Assembly (NCBI RefSeq): GCF_010731715.1
Contig: NZ_AP022587.1
Span: forward strand, 1,984,001-2,048,000
DNA: 64,000 nt
Source of the DNA: Mycobacterium stomatepiae
Lineage (GTDB): Bacteria; Actinomycetota; Actinomycetes; Mycobacteriales; Mycobacteriaceae
Direction: 5' to 3'
The notes beneath the pieces were generated by a model. That model was not told where the DNA came from. It made no database searches and was given only the letters and a program-made list of their open reading frames with translations. This document shows, one piece after another, positions 44,895 to 53,725 of this stretch. The stretch's first letter is position 1. Each line of letters begins with the position of its first letter. A program made the translations under genes and the position numbers.

Positions 44895-45188
44895 CTCACT
44901 CCGATCGCGTCTACGAAATCCGTTGTCGGATAACGCTTTCACAGCAAGGCTAGAGCCGCTAGAGCCGCGATACCTCTACTCAGTACAGTTCGCGCAACGT
45001 TTGAGACACTTTGCTACGCGCACTTAGGTTCGGCCTCCTACCGAGGCCGGGAACCGGCGAACTCCCAAAAGCGCCAATCCGCAATGAATGTGACGTCCGC
45101 CACATTAAGCGATCCGTACAGGCGTGCGCCGCGAATGCCCGAGTAGTCCGCTCAAGCGGATTGCGAAGCGGGAGAAGCGGAGTTCGAA
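44895..45188. promoter_or_regulatory. divergent AraC/hydroxylase control region with 9-bp tandem repeat
   Basis: GCTAGAGCC occurs twice in direct succession (44949-44966), about 55 bp before the hydroxylase start. AraC proteins bind direct repeats of half-sites, though usually spaced by about 10-11 bp. No gene in the 294 bp. Confidence 0.45.
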
Positions 45189-46208
45189 ATGGGCGAGAAA
45201 ATCCAACAGTCGATGGTTGCGGAACTCAAGACAACCGACGCTTTCAAGCAGGTCGCCAAATTCCTCCCGTGTCTGCAAACGCTAGGTCCCGTCGACCGTC
45301 GCAAACCGTTTTCGCTGACACAACGTGCCGGCACCGTCGGACCGATCAGCGTCGTTGACCTCGCCTTCAGCGTGGATGCCTGCATCAGCTGCCCCCACGA
45401 CCGGCCGTTCTACCAAGTCAATATTCTGGCGTCCGGACAAATGCAGCTATTTCAGCGGGGCACCTCGATTACCTATGCGCCCGGCCTTGCCAATATTTGC
45501 CTGCCTGAAGGGGAGCTGCGCGTTCCTCGCTGGCCGGCGGGCTGCCGGATGATTGCATTGCGAGTAAGCCGCAATGCGCTCGAGGACACGCTTAGCGAGG
45601 CGCTCGGACGCCCGTTGACCACCCCGATCGAATTCAACACGTCCATGGTTACTACCAAGGGACCCGCACGCAGCTGGATGCACATGTTCGCTGTGTTCGC
45701 CCAAGAGCTCTTTCGAACCGACAGCGCGCTGACACAACCGCTGGTAGCAACGCCCTTCGTGGACAGCTTGCTCCACGCACTGCTGCTTTCCGCGGACCAT
45801 CCGTACCGGAACGTACTCGCAGATCGAACCAAACTTGTTGCACCCCAAACTATTCGGCCAGCAGTCGACATCATAGAGTCGGAGCCCCATCTGCCCTTGA
45901 CGATTGCCTCCCTCGCCGCCGAATGCCACGTCAGCTCGCGCGCCCTGCAGCAGAGCTTCATCCGCCACATGGGCATGTCGCCGATGACGTACCTACGGCA
46001 GGTGCGGTTGAGTCGCGCGCACCAGCAGCTGCTGGACTCCGACCCGTCAGTCGAAACGGTGGCCTCGATCGCCAAGCGCTGGGGATATTCGAACCCCGGA
46101 CGGTTCGCCGCCGCGCACGCCTCGCGCTACGGCGAGACGCCCGCTGCGACGCTGCGTCGCTCGGGACGGGCGACACCGCTGTCGCAACCCGACAGCACCA
46201 CGGCGTAA
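45189..46208 (+). CDS. AraC family regulator
   Basis: 339 residues. The N-terminal domain fits the AraC-binding-like (cupin) group (FYQVNILASGQMQLFQRG). The C-terminal DNA-binding domain has two HTH motifs: IASLAAECHVSSRALQQSF and VASIAKRWGYSNPGRFAAAH, with the linker MSPMTYLRQVRLSRAH. It is divergent from the hydroxylase-fadD-FMO run and is its likely activator. It is a paralogue type of the AraC protein at 5637-6614. Confidence 0.9.
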   Translation: MGEKIQQSMVAELKTTDAFKQVAKFLPCLQTLGPVDRRKPFSLTQRAGTVGPISVVDLAFSVDACISCPHDRPFYQVNILASGQMQLFQRGTSITYAPGLANICLPEGELRVPRWPAGCRMIALRVSRNALEDTLSEALGRPLTTPIEFNTSMVTTKGPARSWMHMFAVFAQELFRTDSALTQPLVATPFVDSLLHALLLSADHPYRNVLADRTKLVAPQTIRPAVDIIESEPHLPLTIASLAAECHVSSRALQQSFIRHMGMSPMTYLRQVRLSRAHQQLLDSDPSVETVASIAKRWGYSNPGRFAAAHASRYGETPAATLRRSGRATPLSQPDSTTA

Positions 46209-46236
46209 TCACGGCGACCGAACGCCGAACCCGAAC

Positions 46237-46284
46237 GAGAATAGCTTCGCTCTTTTAGAGAGGGTTATTCTCCAAAGTCGAGAG
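46237..46284. promoter_or_regulatory. TTCTC-N7-GAGA operator before the thiolase operon
   Basis: TTCTCCAAAGTCGAGAG (46268-46284) is an inverted TTCTC/GAGAg pair with a 7-bp spacer. It nearly repeats at 53422-53438 (TTCTCCAAGCTAGAGAA) before another operon. GAGAATA/TATTCTC (46237-46243, 46266-46272) adds a longer dyad. The region is AT-richer than its surroundings. Confidence 0.5.
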
Positions 46285-46346
46285 ACGAATTACGATCGGT
46301 ACCGATCCGCCGTATCCAATCCATCGCCCAACGATCGGAGCCCGAC

Positions 46347-47567
46347 ATCGACGCCTGGATTCTCGATGCGGTCCGCACGCCGCGTGGGCGGGGCCGCCCG
46401 GATGGCGGACTGCACCACGTACATCCGCAGGCGCTGTTGGCCACCTGCCTCTCGGCGCTGGCCAAGCGCATTGGTTTCGACCCCGCCTGCGTCGATGACG
46501 TGATCGCCGGCAACGGCATCCTGTCCGGTGACCACGGTGACGACATCGCACGACTGTCGGTGCTGCTGGCGGGCTGGCCCGAGACCGTGCCGGGGATGAC
46601 GCTCAACCGCTTCTGCGGTTCCGGTCAACAGGCGGTCACCGCGGCGACGTCCTCGATCGCCGCGGGCATCGACGATCTGGTGATCGCCGGTGGAGTCGAG
46701 TCGATGTCGCGGTGGGATGTCACGTCCGGCGTGCCGACGATCGACGGCAACAACGCAGACTTGCGCGCACTTTATCCGACTGTTCCGCAAGGCATTTCGG
46801 CAGATCTGATCGCGACCCTGGAGGGCTTCACCCGCGAGGTCGTCGACAGCTACGCCGCGCTGAGCCAGAACCGGGCCGCCGCCGCCATCGACGAAGGAAG
46901 ATTCGATCGCTCCCTGGTCGAAGTGGCCACACCCGACGGCGTAGTCGCCCGCGACGAGCACCCCCGCCCCGGGACGTCCATCGAGGCCCTGGCGCGGCTG
47001 CGGCCGGCGTTTGCGGCGATGGGCGCGACAGGTGCCGACGGTGAAAACCGCACATTCGACGAGATCTGCCTGGAGCGCTACCCCGGCATCGACCACGTCG
47101 ACCATGTCCATCACGCGGGAAACTCGTCGGGAGTGGTCGACGGCGCGGCAGCCGTGTTGCTCGCGTCGCCGGACTGGGCGCGGGCCAACGGGGTGAAGCC
47201 GCGTGGTCAGATCCGGGCCGCCGCCGCGATCGGCAGCGAGCCGATCATCATGCTGACCGCACCCGGACCGGCCGCGCAGCGCTGCCTGCGGCGCGCCGGC
47301 ATGACCGTGACCGACATCGACCTGTGGGAGATCAACGAAGCGTTCGCCGCCGTCCCGCTCAAGACGATCCGCGACCTCGATATCGATCCGGATCGGGTCA
47401 ATGTCAACGGTGGCGCGATCGCCCTGGGCCATCCCATCGGCGCGACCGGCGCGATGCTGATCGGAACCGTCCTCGATGAACTCGAACGTCAGGACCTCAC
47501 AACAGGACTGGTGACCATGTGTACCGGTGGCGGCATGGGTACCGCGACGATCATCGAGCGGGTATGA
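46347..47567 (+). CDS. thiolase (acetyl-CoA C-acyltransferase) lacking a canonical start codon
   Basis: The conserved protein starts [20 protein letters not shown] and continues with [11 protein letters not shown] (nucleophile Cys), [24 protein letters not shown] and [10 protein letters not shown], a full thiolase of about 406 residues. There is no ATG, GTG or TTG between an in-frame upstream TAG and the conserved N-terminus. Where Met is expected an ATC stands at 46347, 6 nt after CGGAG. The next usable start (TTG 46437) would remove 30 conserved residues. Either ATC is used, or the start was lost by mutation. It heads an operon with an enoyl-CoA hydratase, a CoA-transferase remnant and an acyl-CoA dehydrogenase. 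Confidence 0.85.
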   Translation: MDAWILDAVRTPRGRGRPDGGLHHVHPQALLATCLSALAKRIGFDPACVDDVIAGNGILSGDHGDDIARLSVLLAGWPETVPGMTLNRFCGSGQQAVTAATSSIAAGIDDLVIAGGVESMSRWDVTSGVPTIDGNNADLRALYPTVPQGISADLIATLEGFTREVVDSYAALSQNRAAAAIDEGRFDRSLVEVATPDGVVARDEHPRPGTSIEALARLRPAFAAMGATGADGENRTFDEICLERYPGIDHVDHVHHAGNSSGVVDGAAAVLLASPDWARANGVKPRGQIRAAAAIGSEPIIMLTAPGPAAQRCLRRAGMTVTDIDLWEINEAFAAVPLKTIRDLDIDPDRVNVNGGAIALGHPIGATGAMLIGTVLDELERQDLTTGLVTMCTGGGMGTATIIERV

Positions 47568-47574
47568 CCCGGAT

Positions 47575-48369
47575 ATGACCAAGCCGAGCACACTCGATCT
47601 CGACCGGCCGCGCGACGGCGTCGTCGTCCTGCGGTTGAACCGCCCCGAGCGGCTCAACGCGATCAACGAGGTGATGCAGACCGAATTGACACAGCTGCTC
47701 GGCGATTTGGCCGGCGACAGCGCGGTGCGCGCCGTTGTTCTCACGGGGGCCGGTCGGGGCTTTTGCGCCGGGCTCGATGTACGCGACTTCGGCCCCAGCA
47801 TGGTCGAGGCCAGCGCACCCGCACTGGACCGGATGCGCTTTCAGGAGAGGATGGCCGCACTGGCCGAAGCCCTGCGCGCGCTGCCCCAGCCCGTGATCGC
47901 CGCGGTCAATGGCCCGTGCGTCGGCGCCGGATTCGCACTGTGCCTGGCTTCCGATATCCGGATCTGCTCGTCGACAGCATCATTCGGCAACGCCGCGATC
48001 CTGCTCGGGTTGTCGGGCGCCGAGATGGGAATGAGCTATCACCTGCCCCGCATCGTCGGGACCAGCGTCGCCGCGGACTGGATGCTCACCGGGCGCACGG
48101 TATCGGCGACGGAGGCCGACCGGCGCGGTCTGACCAGCGAGCTCGTCGAGCCGGATCGGCTGATCGACCGTGCGATCGAGTTGGCGTCGCTGATTGCGGG
48201 CCTGACACAGCTGGGCGTGCAGCTGACCAAACGTGCGCTGCAGGTCAACACCGACGCCGCGAACCTCGCCGCGGCGCTGGAACTGGAGAACCGCAATCAG
48301 GTGATCTCGCATGCCACCGAGGAAGCGGCCGAACGCCGCGCAAAGTGGTCTTCGGGACCGAGCCGGTGA
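47575..48369 (+). CDS. enoyl-CoA hydratase/isomerase
   Basis: 264 residues from ATG 47575, 7 bp after the thiolase stop. Crotonase fold: LNRPERLNAIN at the start, oxyanion-hole AGRGFCAGLDV and NGPCVGAGFAL, and the catalytic Glu region SGAEMGMSYHLPRIVG. It hydrates trans-2-enoyl-CoA in beta-oxidation; the precise acyl chain is unknown. Its stop overlaps the GTG of the CoA-transferase remnant in GTGA. Confidence 0.93.
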   Translation: MTKPSTLDLDRPRDGVVVLRLNRPERLNAINEVMQTELTQLLGDLAGDSAVRAVVLTGAGRGFCAGLDVRDFGPSMVEASAPALDRMRFQERMAALAEALRALPQPVIAAVNGPCVGAGFALCLASDIRICSSTASFGNAAILLGLSGAEMGMSYHLPRIVGTSVAADWMLTGRTVSATEADRRGLTSELVEPDRLIDRAIELASLIAGLTQLGVQLTKRALQVNTDAANLAAALELENRNQVISHATEEAAERRAKWSSGPSR

Positions 48370-48737
48370 GCGGTCCGCTGCACGGGGTCCACATCGTGAA
48401 GATGGGAGGCCTGGGGCCGGCGCCATTCCGCGGAATGCTGTTGGGAGATTTGGGCGCTGACGTCGTCCGCGTCGATACCCTGGCGGGCGTGGACGGTCCA
48501 CTTCCGATCGACTGCACCGTCCGGCGCAGCCAGCGGTCCGTTGCCGTCGACGGGATCACTTCGCCCGCGCCGGCTCCTCGCTTCTCGCGCACTGTGCCCG
48601 ATGCCCCCTCGTCCCCGTCATTGCCCGGCGACCACACGGACGCCGTGCTCTGCGAGATGGGATTAGAGGGGCACGCCGTCACCGCACTGGTCGACGCCGG
48701 CGTGATAGCGCAAAGCGGTGACGAAAGAAGGAGATGA
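48366..48737 (+). pseudogene. CoA-transferase family III (racemase-like) gene with large internal deletion
   Basis: A 123-residue open frame from GTG 48366. The first 65 residues are the N-terminal segment of an alpha-methylacyl-CoA racemase/CaiB protein (GPLHGVHIVKMGGLGPAPF, MLLGDLGADVVRVD, RSQRSVAVD). The last 50 match the C-terminus (PRFSRT, PGDHTDAVLCEMGL, ALVDAGVIA). About 250 residues, including the catalytic Asp region, are missing, in frame. Family length is 360-400. The frame is otherwise intact, so a stable mini-protein may be made, but not the enzyme. Confidence 0.75.
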
Positions 48738-48740
48738 CAG

Positions 48741-50036
48741 ATGTCGTGGGATTTCTCCACCGACTCGGAATGGGCGCAACAACTCGAATGGGTCGAGGAT
48801 TTCGTGCGCAACGAGTGCGAGCCCATCGACCTGATCGTCAAGGAGTCGCACGACCTCAACGATCCGGTACGCCAGGCGCTGATTCCCCCACTGCAGGAGA
48901 TCGTGAAGGAGCGCGGGCTGTGGGCAACCCACCTCGGCCCGCATCTGGGCGGGCCGGGATACGGCCAGGTGAAATTGGCACTGCTCAACGAAATTCTGGG
49001 CCGCTCGGAATGCGCACCGATCGTATTCGGCTCGCAGGCACCCGATTCCGGAAATAGCGAAATCCTGGCGCACTACGGCACCCCCGAGCTCAAGTCGCGC
49101 TACCTCGAGCCCTTGCTGGACAACCGCATCGTGTCCTGCTTCTCGATGACCGAACCGCAGGGCGGCGCGGACCCGAAGGTGTTCACCACGTCCGCGATCC
49201 CCGACGGCCGGCACTGGATCATCAACGGGGAGAAGTGGTTCTCGTCATTTGCCTCGGTGGCGTCGTTCATCATCGTGATGGCAATGACCGACCCCGATGC
49301 GCCTCCGTACCAACGCTATTCGATGTTCGTCGTACCCGGCGACACGCCCGGCATCAATGTGGTGCGCGACGTTGGACTGGGGTATCAGCCGCCCGGCGGC
49401 GGCCGCGAGGGCTACGTCCGCTACGAGAACGTGCGGGTCCCGGCCGATCACATGCTGGGCCCGCGGGGTGGGGCTTTCGTCGTGGCGCAAACCCGTCTCG
49501 GCGGCGGCCGCATCCACCACGCGATGCGCACCGTCGGCTTGGTCCGCCGGATCTTCGACATGCTTTGCGAGCGGGCCGTGTCGCGCTACACCCAGGGAGA
49601 GGTGCTCGCCAACAAGCAACTCGTGCAGGAGATGATCGCCGACTCGTGGATGGAGATCGAGGCGTTCCGGCTGCTGACGCTGCAAACCGCCTGGAAGATC
49701 GACCAATTCAACGACTACAAGGCGGTGCGTGCCGACATCTCCGCGGTCAAGGCGATGATGCAGAAGGTGCTGCATGACGTGTCGGCGCGAGCGCTTCAGC
49801 TACACGGATCGCTGGGCACCACCCACGAGATGCCGTTCGTGCAATACCTGGTGGAGTCCTTCGTGCTCGGCCTCGCCGACGGCCCGACCGAGGTGCACAA
49901 GGTGACGCTGGCCCGGATGTTGCTCAAAGACCGGCAGCCCGCGCCCGATCTGTTTCCCTCCGAACACCTACTGCGGCTGCGGGCGGCCGCCGAGGCCAAG
50001 TTCGCCGACAAGCTGGCGGGCGTCCCGCGCGGTTAG
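48741..50036 (+). CDS. fadE: acyl-CoA dehydrogenase
   Basis: 431 residues, ATG 48741, 3 bp after the CoA-transferase remnant, with AGAAGGAGATGAC upstream. Motifs: MTEPQGGADPKVFTTSA, INGEKWFSSFASVASFIIVM, PGGGREGYVRYENVRVPADHMLG, and LQLHGSLGTTHEMPF with VHKVTLARMLL at the end. The long ACAD group without a clear Glu base assignment by eye. Last gene of the thiolase-ECH-CoA transferase-ACAD operon; its stop overlaps the convergent Ddn gene by 4 bp. Confidence 0.92.
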   Translation: MSWDFSTDSEWAQQLEWVEDFVRNECEPIDLIVKESHDLNDPVRQALIPPLQEIVKERGLWATHLGPHLGGPGYGQVKLALLNEILGRSECAPIVFGSQAPDSGNSEILAHYGTPELKSRYLEPLLDNRIVSCFSMTEPQGGADPKVFTTSAIPDGRHWIINGEKWFSSFASVASFIIVMAMTDPDAPPYQRYSMFVVPGDTPGINVVRDVGLGYQPPGGGREGYVRYENVRVPADHMLGPRGGAFVVAQTRLGGGRIHHAMRTVGLVRRIFDMLCERAVSRYTQGEVLANKQLVQEMIADSWMEIEAFRLLTLQTAWKIDQFNDYKAVRADISAVKAMMQKVLHDVSARALQLHGSLGTTHEMPFVQYLVESFVLGLADGPTEVHKVTLARMLLKDRQPAPDLFPSEHLLRLRAAAEAKFADKLAGVPRG

Positions 50037-50461
50037 ACGCGCACCGGGATAAGCGCCAGAACGGGAATCGTCCGGGTGGTTTTACGTTCGTAGTCGGCGA
50101 AGCCGGGATATCGCGAGGCTTGAACGGCGTACGTATGGTCACGTTCGTCACCGTGCAATTCGACGGCGTGCACGTCGATGAGATCGTCCCCGACCTCGAT
50201 CTGGGCGTCGGGGTGAGCCACCAGATTGTGGTACCAAGCCGGGTTACGATCGGCGCCCGCCGCGGACGCGAACACCAGGTAGCGCGGACCGTCGGCCAGG
50301 TACATCATCGGATTCACCCGTTCTTCGCCGCTACGAGCTCCCTTGCTGTGCAACAGCAGTACCGGTGCGCCCTCGAACTGCCCGCCGAGCTTGCCGTGGT
50401 TGGCGCGGAACTCTTCGATATTGCGACGGTTGAAATCGTCGTCGACCACGATGCCTCCCAC
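50033..50461 (-). CDS. Ddn-type F420-dependent nitroreductase family protein
   Basis: 142 residues from GTG 50461. Split-barrel fold with the family sequence NRRNIEEFRANHGKLGG, APVLLLHSKGARSGEERVNPMMYL and NPAWYHNLVAHPDAQIEVGD. Members bind deazaflavin F420 and reduce quinones or nitro compounds; the pretomanid-activating Ddn is one. Physiological substrate unknown. Monocistronic between a convergent fadE and an MspA-like gene on the same strand. Confidence 0.9.
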   Translation of the reverse strand: MGGIVVDDDFNRRNIEEFRANHGKLGGQFEGAPVLLLHSKGARSGEERVNPMMYLADGPRYLVFASAAGADRNPAWYHNLVAHPDAQIEVGDDLIDVHAVELHGDERDHTYAVQASRYPGFADYERKTTRTIPVLALIPVRV

Positions 50462-50479
50462 CCGTTGAATTAGTCGATC

Positions 50480-51202
50480 CTAGACGGCTGTGGTCACACC
50501 GACGTAGGACAGCACCACGTCGGACAGATCGGTCACCCGCGTCAGCGTCGCGTAAGAGCGAATGAATGACTGCCCCACGCATCCGTCGATCTTGACGTGG
50601 AATTTGCTGATCATCACCCACGGATTGGAGCCCTTGAACTGCTTCTTATTGACCGGCACGACGACCACGAAGCCGGGCTTGAGCCCCACGTTGATGGTGC
50701 CCTCCACCGGGGCCGAAATCAGCGGCACGAGGCCCGTCATCGCACCGGGCAACAACGCTGTCGTGCCGAGGGATGGGCCAATGCCGGCCGCACCACCGAT
50801 CTCGACGCCGTTGGACGTGCTCATGTCGATCCCGCAGCCGATTTCGAAACCCACCTCCAGGAGGCCTTGCGCTTGCTCTGGCCCGCTCAGCGAGCCGACG
50901 AATGTTCCGCTCGAAAGGTATTCGCGCGACGAGAGGGCGGTGGTCAACGGCGCCACGGGAACGTGCGACTCGTCCCTGGCGCCGAGGCCCAATCGCCAGC
51001 CGTCGGGCGTATCGATGATGGTGGGCGGGTTCGAGGGCACCCGGCCATCATCGGAAGGCGCGACGGCGCCGGCGGGCTCGGCATCCGGATCGCCTCCCGC
51101 CGGCGGCGCGATCGCCACCGACACAACGACGCACACGGCAAGTGCCGCAGCGCGACGTGCTACCAGGGTGATCCCCCTCACAGGCAACAACCTATGGGGC
51201 AC
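50480..51202 (-). CDS. MspA family porin
   Basis: 240 residues from GTG 51202. Signal peptide with an Arg-rich start and hydrophobic core (ALAVCVVVSVAIA, about 20-34). The mature part fits MspA: TPDGWRLGLGARDES, SREYLSSGTFVGSLSG, GIGPSLG and the C-terminal TLTRVTDLSDVVLSYVGV. MspA porins form octameric water-filled channels in the outer membrane. There are two Cys in GCGI and DGCVG that may form a disulfide, unlike classical MspA. M. tuberculosis has no MspA. Confidence 0.85.
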   Translation of the reverse strand: MPHRLLPVRGITLVARRAAALAVCVVVSVAIAPPAGGDPDAEPAGAVAPSDDGRVPSNPPTIIDTPDGWRLGLGARDESHVPVAPLTTALSSREYLSSGTFVGSLSGPEQAQGLLEVGFEIGCGIDMSTSNGVEIGGAAGIGPSLGTTALLPGAMTGLVPLISAPVEGTINVGLKPGFVVVVPVNKKQFKGSNPWVMISKFHVKIDGCVGQSFIRSYATLTRVTDLSDVVLSYVGVTTAV

Positions 51203-51349
51203 GGCGCGCTCCTGACCGAACTCGCTTGGCGGTCGGGTGAAGTCGTTGTGCGTTCGTGACTGTTATGCGATACGCATGCGGCACGCTGGCGTTGCCACGC
51301 GCAGCCGCCGCGTCGCTAAAATGCGCGCATACGACGGAGAGGGGCGGCG

Positions 51350-51607
51350 ATGAGAGCACGTTCCTACGCTCGCGCGATGGTTGCCGCAGCGGTCGGCGTC
51401 GCGATCCTCGGGTGCGGCACCGGCGTGGCGCACGCGGACCCGGACGATGACCCCGGCACCCCCATGGTGCCCCCCGCCCTCAACGAATGGTTGCAGGTCG
51501 AAGGTCCGTCGATCTTTACCAACCCGGCCAACCGGGGCCGTCCGGTGGAGAAAAACTGGGACGGCGTCGGCATGTATTGTCAAAACATATTCATCCGATG
51601 CGGGTAA
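51350..51607 (+). CDS. small secreted protein
   Basis: 85 residues from ATG 51350 with GAGAGGGGCGGCG upstream. Signal peptide residues 1-28 (RSYARAMVAAAVGVAILG, cleavage probably after AHA). Mature part of about 57 residues: acidic DPDDDPG start, Pro-rich, ending NIFIRCG with two Cys (MYC, RCG). I know this as a conserved mycobacterial exported hypothetical, with no function. Divergent from the MspA-like gene. Confidence 0.75.
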   Translation: MRARSYARAMVAAAVGVAILGCGTGVAHADPDDDPGTPMVPPALNEWLQVEGPSIFTNPANRGRPVEKNWDGVGMYCQNIFIRCG

Positions 51608-51620
51608 CCGCATCGAGGTT

Positions 51621-52580
51621 CTAGCTGACAATCGCCTGCGCACGGCTCAACAGCCTCGGGATGGTTGCCGCCATGGCTTCCCATTCTTTGCGTGGTGAAC
51701 GTCGCCGCCGGTTGTGTTTGACGATCAGCGACCAGGTCGCCGCCGACTTGAAACAAGCCAGCGCGCGGAACCAGGCCAGGTCGACTACCTCGTGCCCCAG
51801 CTCGTGCTGGTAGATCTCGGCGAGTTCGGCGATCGGAGGTGCGATACCCGCCGACGCCGGAACACGTTGGTATGTCTCGGGATCACAGTTGATCAGAAAC
51901 CAGCCGGTATCAATGCGCGGGTCACCGATCGACCAGATCTCCCAATCGATCACCGCGTTGACGTTCGCGCCGACGGCCAGCAGATTGCCCAGCCGAAAGT
52001 CGCCGTGGACCACGCTGGACTTGACAGCGGTTGGTACACAACGCAATAGCGCGTCGCGTACACCCCGCCAGTCGGGAACCAATGCCTCATCGACCGTCTG
52101 CAACGTTTGGCACCAGCGCTCGACTTCCGCGACCGGATCGATGACCGGTTCCGCACCCAGCCCGAGCCCGCTCGACGACAGACCGTGCAGCGCGGCCATC
52201 ACCCGGCACGCGTCGCGGTAGCGCTCAGCCACCGCGGGTGATGACGGGCAGCCGTCGAACAGCGGCTCGACGCAGTCACCGTCGACCTGTGACATCACGA
52301 ACAGTGGCGGGGTCGCGGGCGGATCTCCGGAGTCCTCCCACAACACTTCGGGCACCGGAACCCGGCTCGTGGCAAGCACTTTGAGAATACGAGCCTGCCG
52401 CAGCACATCGCGGTGCGCGATCGACTCGACACCAGGCGGGGCAAGCTTGATCACCACCGGACTACCGGATCGCACGCCACGAAAGGTGAAGCTGGACGCG
52501 CCCCCGGCCAGCGCGGTCACGTCCGTAATGTCGGCAACGGCGAGTCGGCGGCGTAGCTCGTCGAGATCGACCTCGACCAT
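51621..52580 (-). CDS. aminoglycoside-phosphotransferase/ACAD10-like kinase
   Basis: 319 residues from ATG 52580, which shares TGATG with the SDR stop. APH kinase fold: VIKLAPPG with the Lys, VVHGDFRLGNLL (catalytic loop HGDxxxxN) and VIDWEIWSIGDPRIDTGW (DxD/DWE metal site). Members near fadE genes phosphorylate hydroxyacyl intermediates (as ACAD10/11 do). Translationally coupled to the SDR; a lipid or hydroxy acid is a likelier substrate than an antibiotic. Confidence 0.87.
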   Translation of the reverse strand: MVEVDLDELRRRLAVADITDVTALAGGASSFTFRGVRSGSPVVIKLAPPGVESIAHRDVLRQARILKVLATSRVPVPEVLWEDSGDPPATPPLFVMSQVDGDCVEPLFDGCPSSPAVAERYRDACRVMAALHGLSSSGLGLGAEPVIDPVAEVERWCQTLQTVDEALVPDWRGVRDALLRCVPTAVKSSVVHGDFRLGNLLAVGANVNAVIDWEIWSIGDPRIDTGWFLINCDPETYQRVPASAGIAPPIAELAEIYQHELGHEVVDLAWFRALACFKSAATWSLIVKHNRRRRSPRKEWEAMAATIPRLLSRAQAIVS

Positions 52581-53380
52581 CAGCCGGCGGGCTGAAACCA
52601 GCCGACCTCGGCGAGGAAGGTCTGGGTATGCGCGATGCGGCCGGTCAGGGTCTTCGGGTCTCCGGTACACAACCGCAGTGCCGTCTCGGTGATCAGTTCG
52701 ATGTCCTCGGTGTCCGTCTTCGCCAGGTCGAGCGTGCCCGCCCCCGGGGTGGCCACGGGATTGGACGGAGCGGCCGCATTGACGGCGATGCCGTCGTCGT
52801 ACAGTTCTGCGGCAAGGCTTTTCGTCAGCCGGTTGAGCGCGGCCTTGACCGTCCCATAGACGCCGAAGCCGGCGGTTCGGTCGAATTCGGAGAAGGGCGG
52901 GCCGGGCGGTAGGTCGCCGCCGACGGAGGTCAGGTTCAGAATCCAGCCCCGCCCACGGTTGCGCATCGCGGGAATTGCCAACTGGCTCAGATGCAATGGC
53001 CCGAGCACATGCATTTCCATCATCAGCCGGGCACGCCGCTCGGGAAACCCGTTGAGGGGCCGCAGGAAAGTGACCGCGGCGTTGTTCACCAGGATGTCCG
53101 GTGCCCCGACGATGTCCACCACTTCACCGAACAGCCGCTCGCGCTCCTCGGCTTGAGACAGATCTGCCTGAACCGCGATGGCCCGGCCGCCCGCGGCGAC
53201 GATCTCGTCGACGGTCTCGCGCAGCGACCCGTGGCATTTGGGATCGGGGTCCATCGTGCGCGCGGTCAGCGCGACCGCGGCGCCTCGGGCGGCAAGCCGT
53301 GCGGCGATCGCCTTACCCAACCCCCGGCTGCTGCCGGTCACCAGCGCCACCAGTCCGTCGCATCGTTGACTCGCGGTCAT
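52580..53380 (-). CDS. short-chain dehydrogenase/reductase
   Basis: 266 residues. Cofactor loop TGSSRGLGKA, NNAAVTF, catalytic Ser in NLTSVGGD and a Tyr-Lys pair in YGTVKAALN. The stop overlaps the ATG of the kinase downstream (TGATG), so they are one operon. The TTCTC-N7-GAGAA repeat at 53422-53438 lies 42 bp before its start and resembles the operator of the thiolase operon, suggesting a common regulon. Confidence 0.9.
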   Translation of the reverse strand: MTASQRCDGLVALVTGSSRGLGKAIAARLAARGAAVALTARTMDPDPKCHGSLRETVDEIVAAGGRAIAVQADLSQAEERERLFGEVVDIVGAPDILVNNAAVTFLRPLNGFPERRARLMMEMHVLGPLHLSQLAIPAMRNRGRGWILNLTSVGGDLPPGPPFSEFDRTAGFGVYGTVKAALNRLTKSLAAELYDDGIAVNAAAPSNPVATPGAGTLDLAKTDTEDIELITETALRLCTGDPKTLTGRIAHTQTFLAEVGWFQPAG

Positions 53381-53421
53381 CGTCGACCCTCCTCGGGGCG
53401 GTTCGGTAAAACGGAAACAGC

Positions 53422-53438
53422 TTCTCCAAGCTAGAGAA
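53422..53438. promoter_or_regulatory. TTCTC-N7-GAGAA operator before the SDR/kinase operon
   Basis: TTCTCCAAGCTAGAGAA is a perfect inverted TTCTC/GAGAA with a 7-bp spacer, agreeing at 13 of 17 positions with 46268-46284. It lies just upstream of the SDR start on the minus strand. Confidence 0.5.
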
Positions 53439-53489
53439 TGTCATTATCGCCGATCCATCCGGAGTACAAGCACGGCCATCGTGGCTCGA

Positions 53490-53725
53490 TCGTGGGGATC
53501 ACGTCGTTTTAGCCACTCCCGCCGTAGCGGCGGCAGCGACCCGGCACGGACTACGACGGGGACGCCCTGTTTCTGGGGTGCGTGCTCCACGATCTCGGTG
53601 CCGGCTCCGCCGCGGCGGGAAAGCAGCGGTTTGAGGTCGAAGGCGCCGACCTCACGGCGGCGCTGCTGACCGAGCACGGCCATGGGGCGATTGATCAGCG
53701 CCGACGACGAGCGTCGATCGAATAA
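53490..53725 (+). pseudogene. fragment of an HD-domain phosphohydrolase gene
   Basis: One frame reads LATPAVAAAATRHGL, and a second continues YDGDALFLGCVLHDLGAGSAAAG, then QRFEVEGADLTAALLTEHGHG. This is the HD metal motif (LHDLG) with its following helices as in cyanamide-hydratase-like HD proteins. It has no N- or C-terminal parts, and the switch near 53548-53551 fits a 5-bp loss from a GGACT duplication. It overlaps the 3' end of the DoxX gene. A decayed remnant. Confidence 0.5.

Noticed and set aside
46290..47801. 503-codon minus-strand frame across the thiolase
   Set aside because: Shadow of the thiolase and hydratase genes; no motifs.
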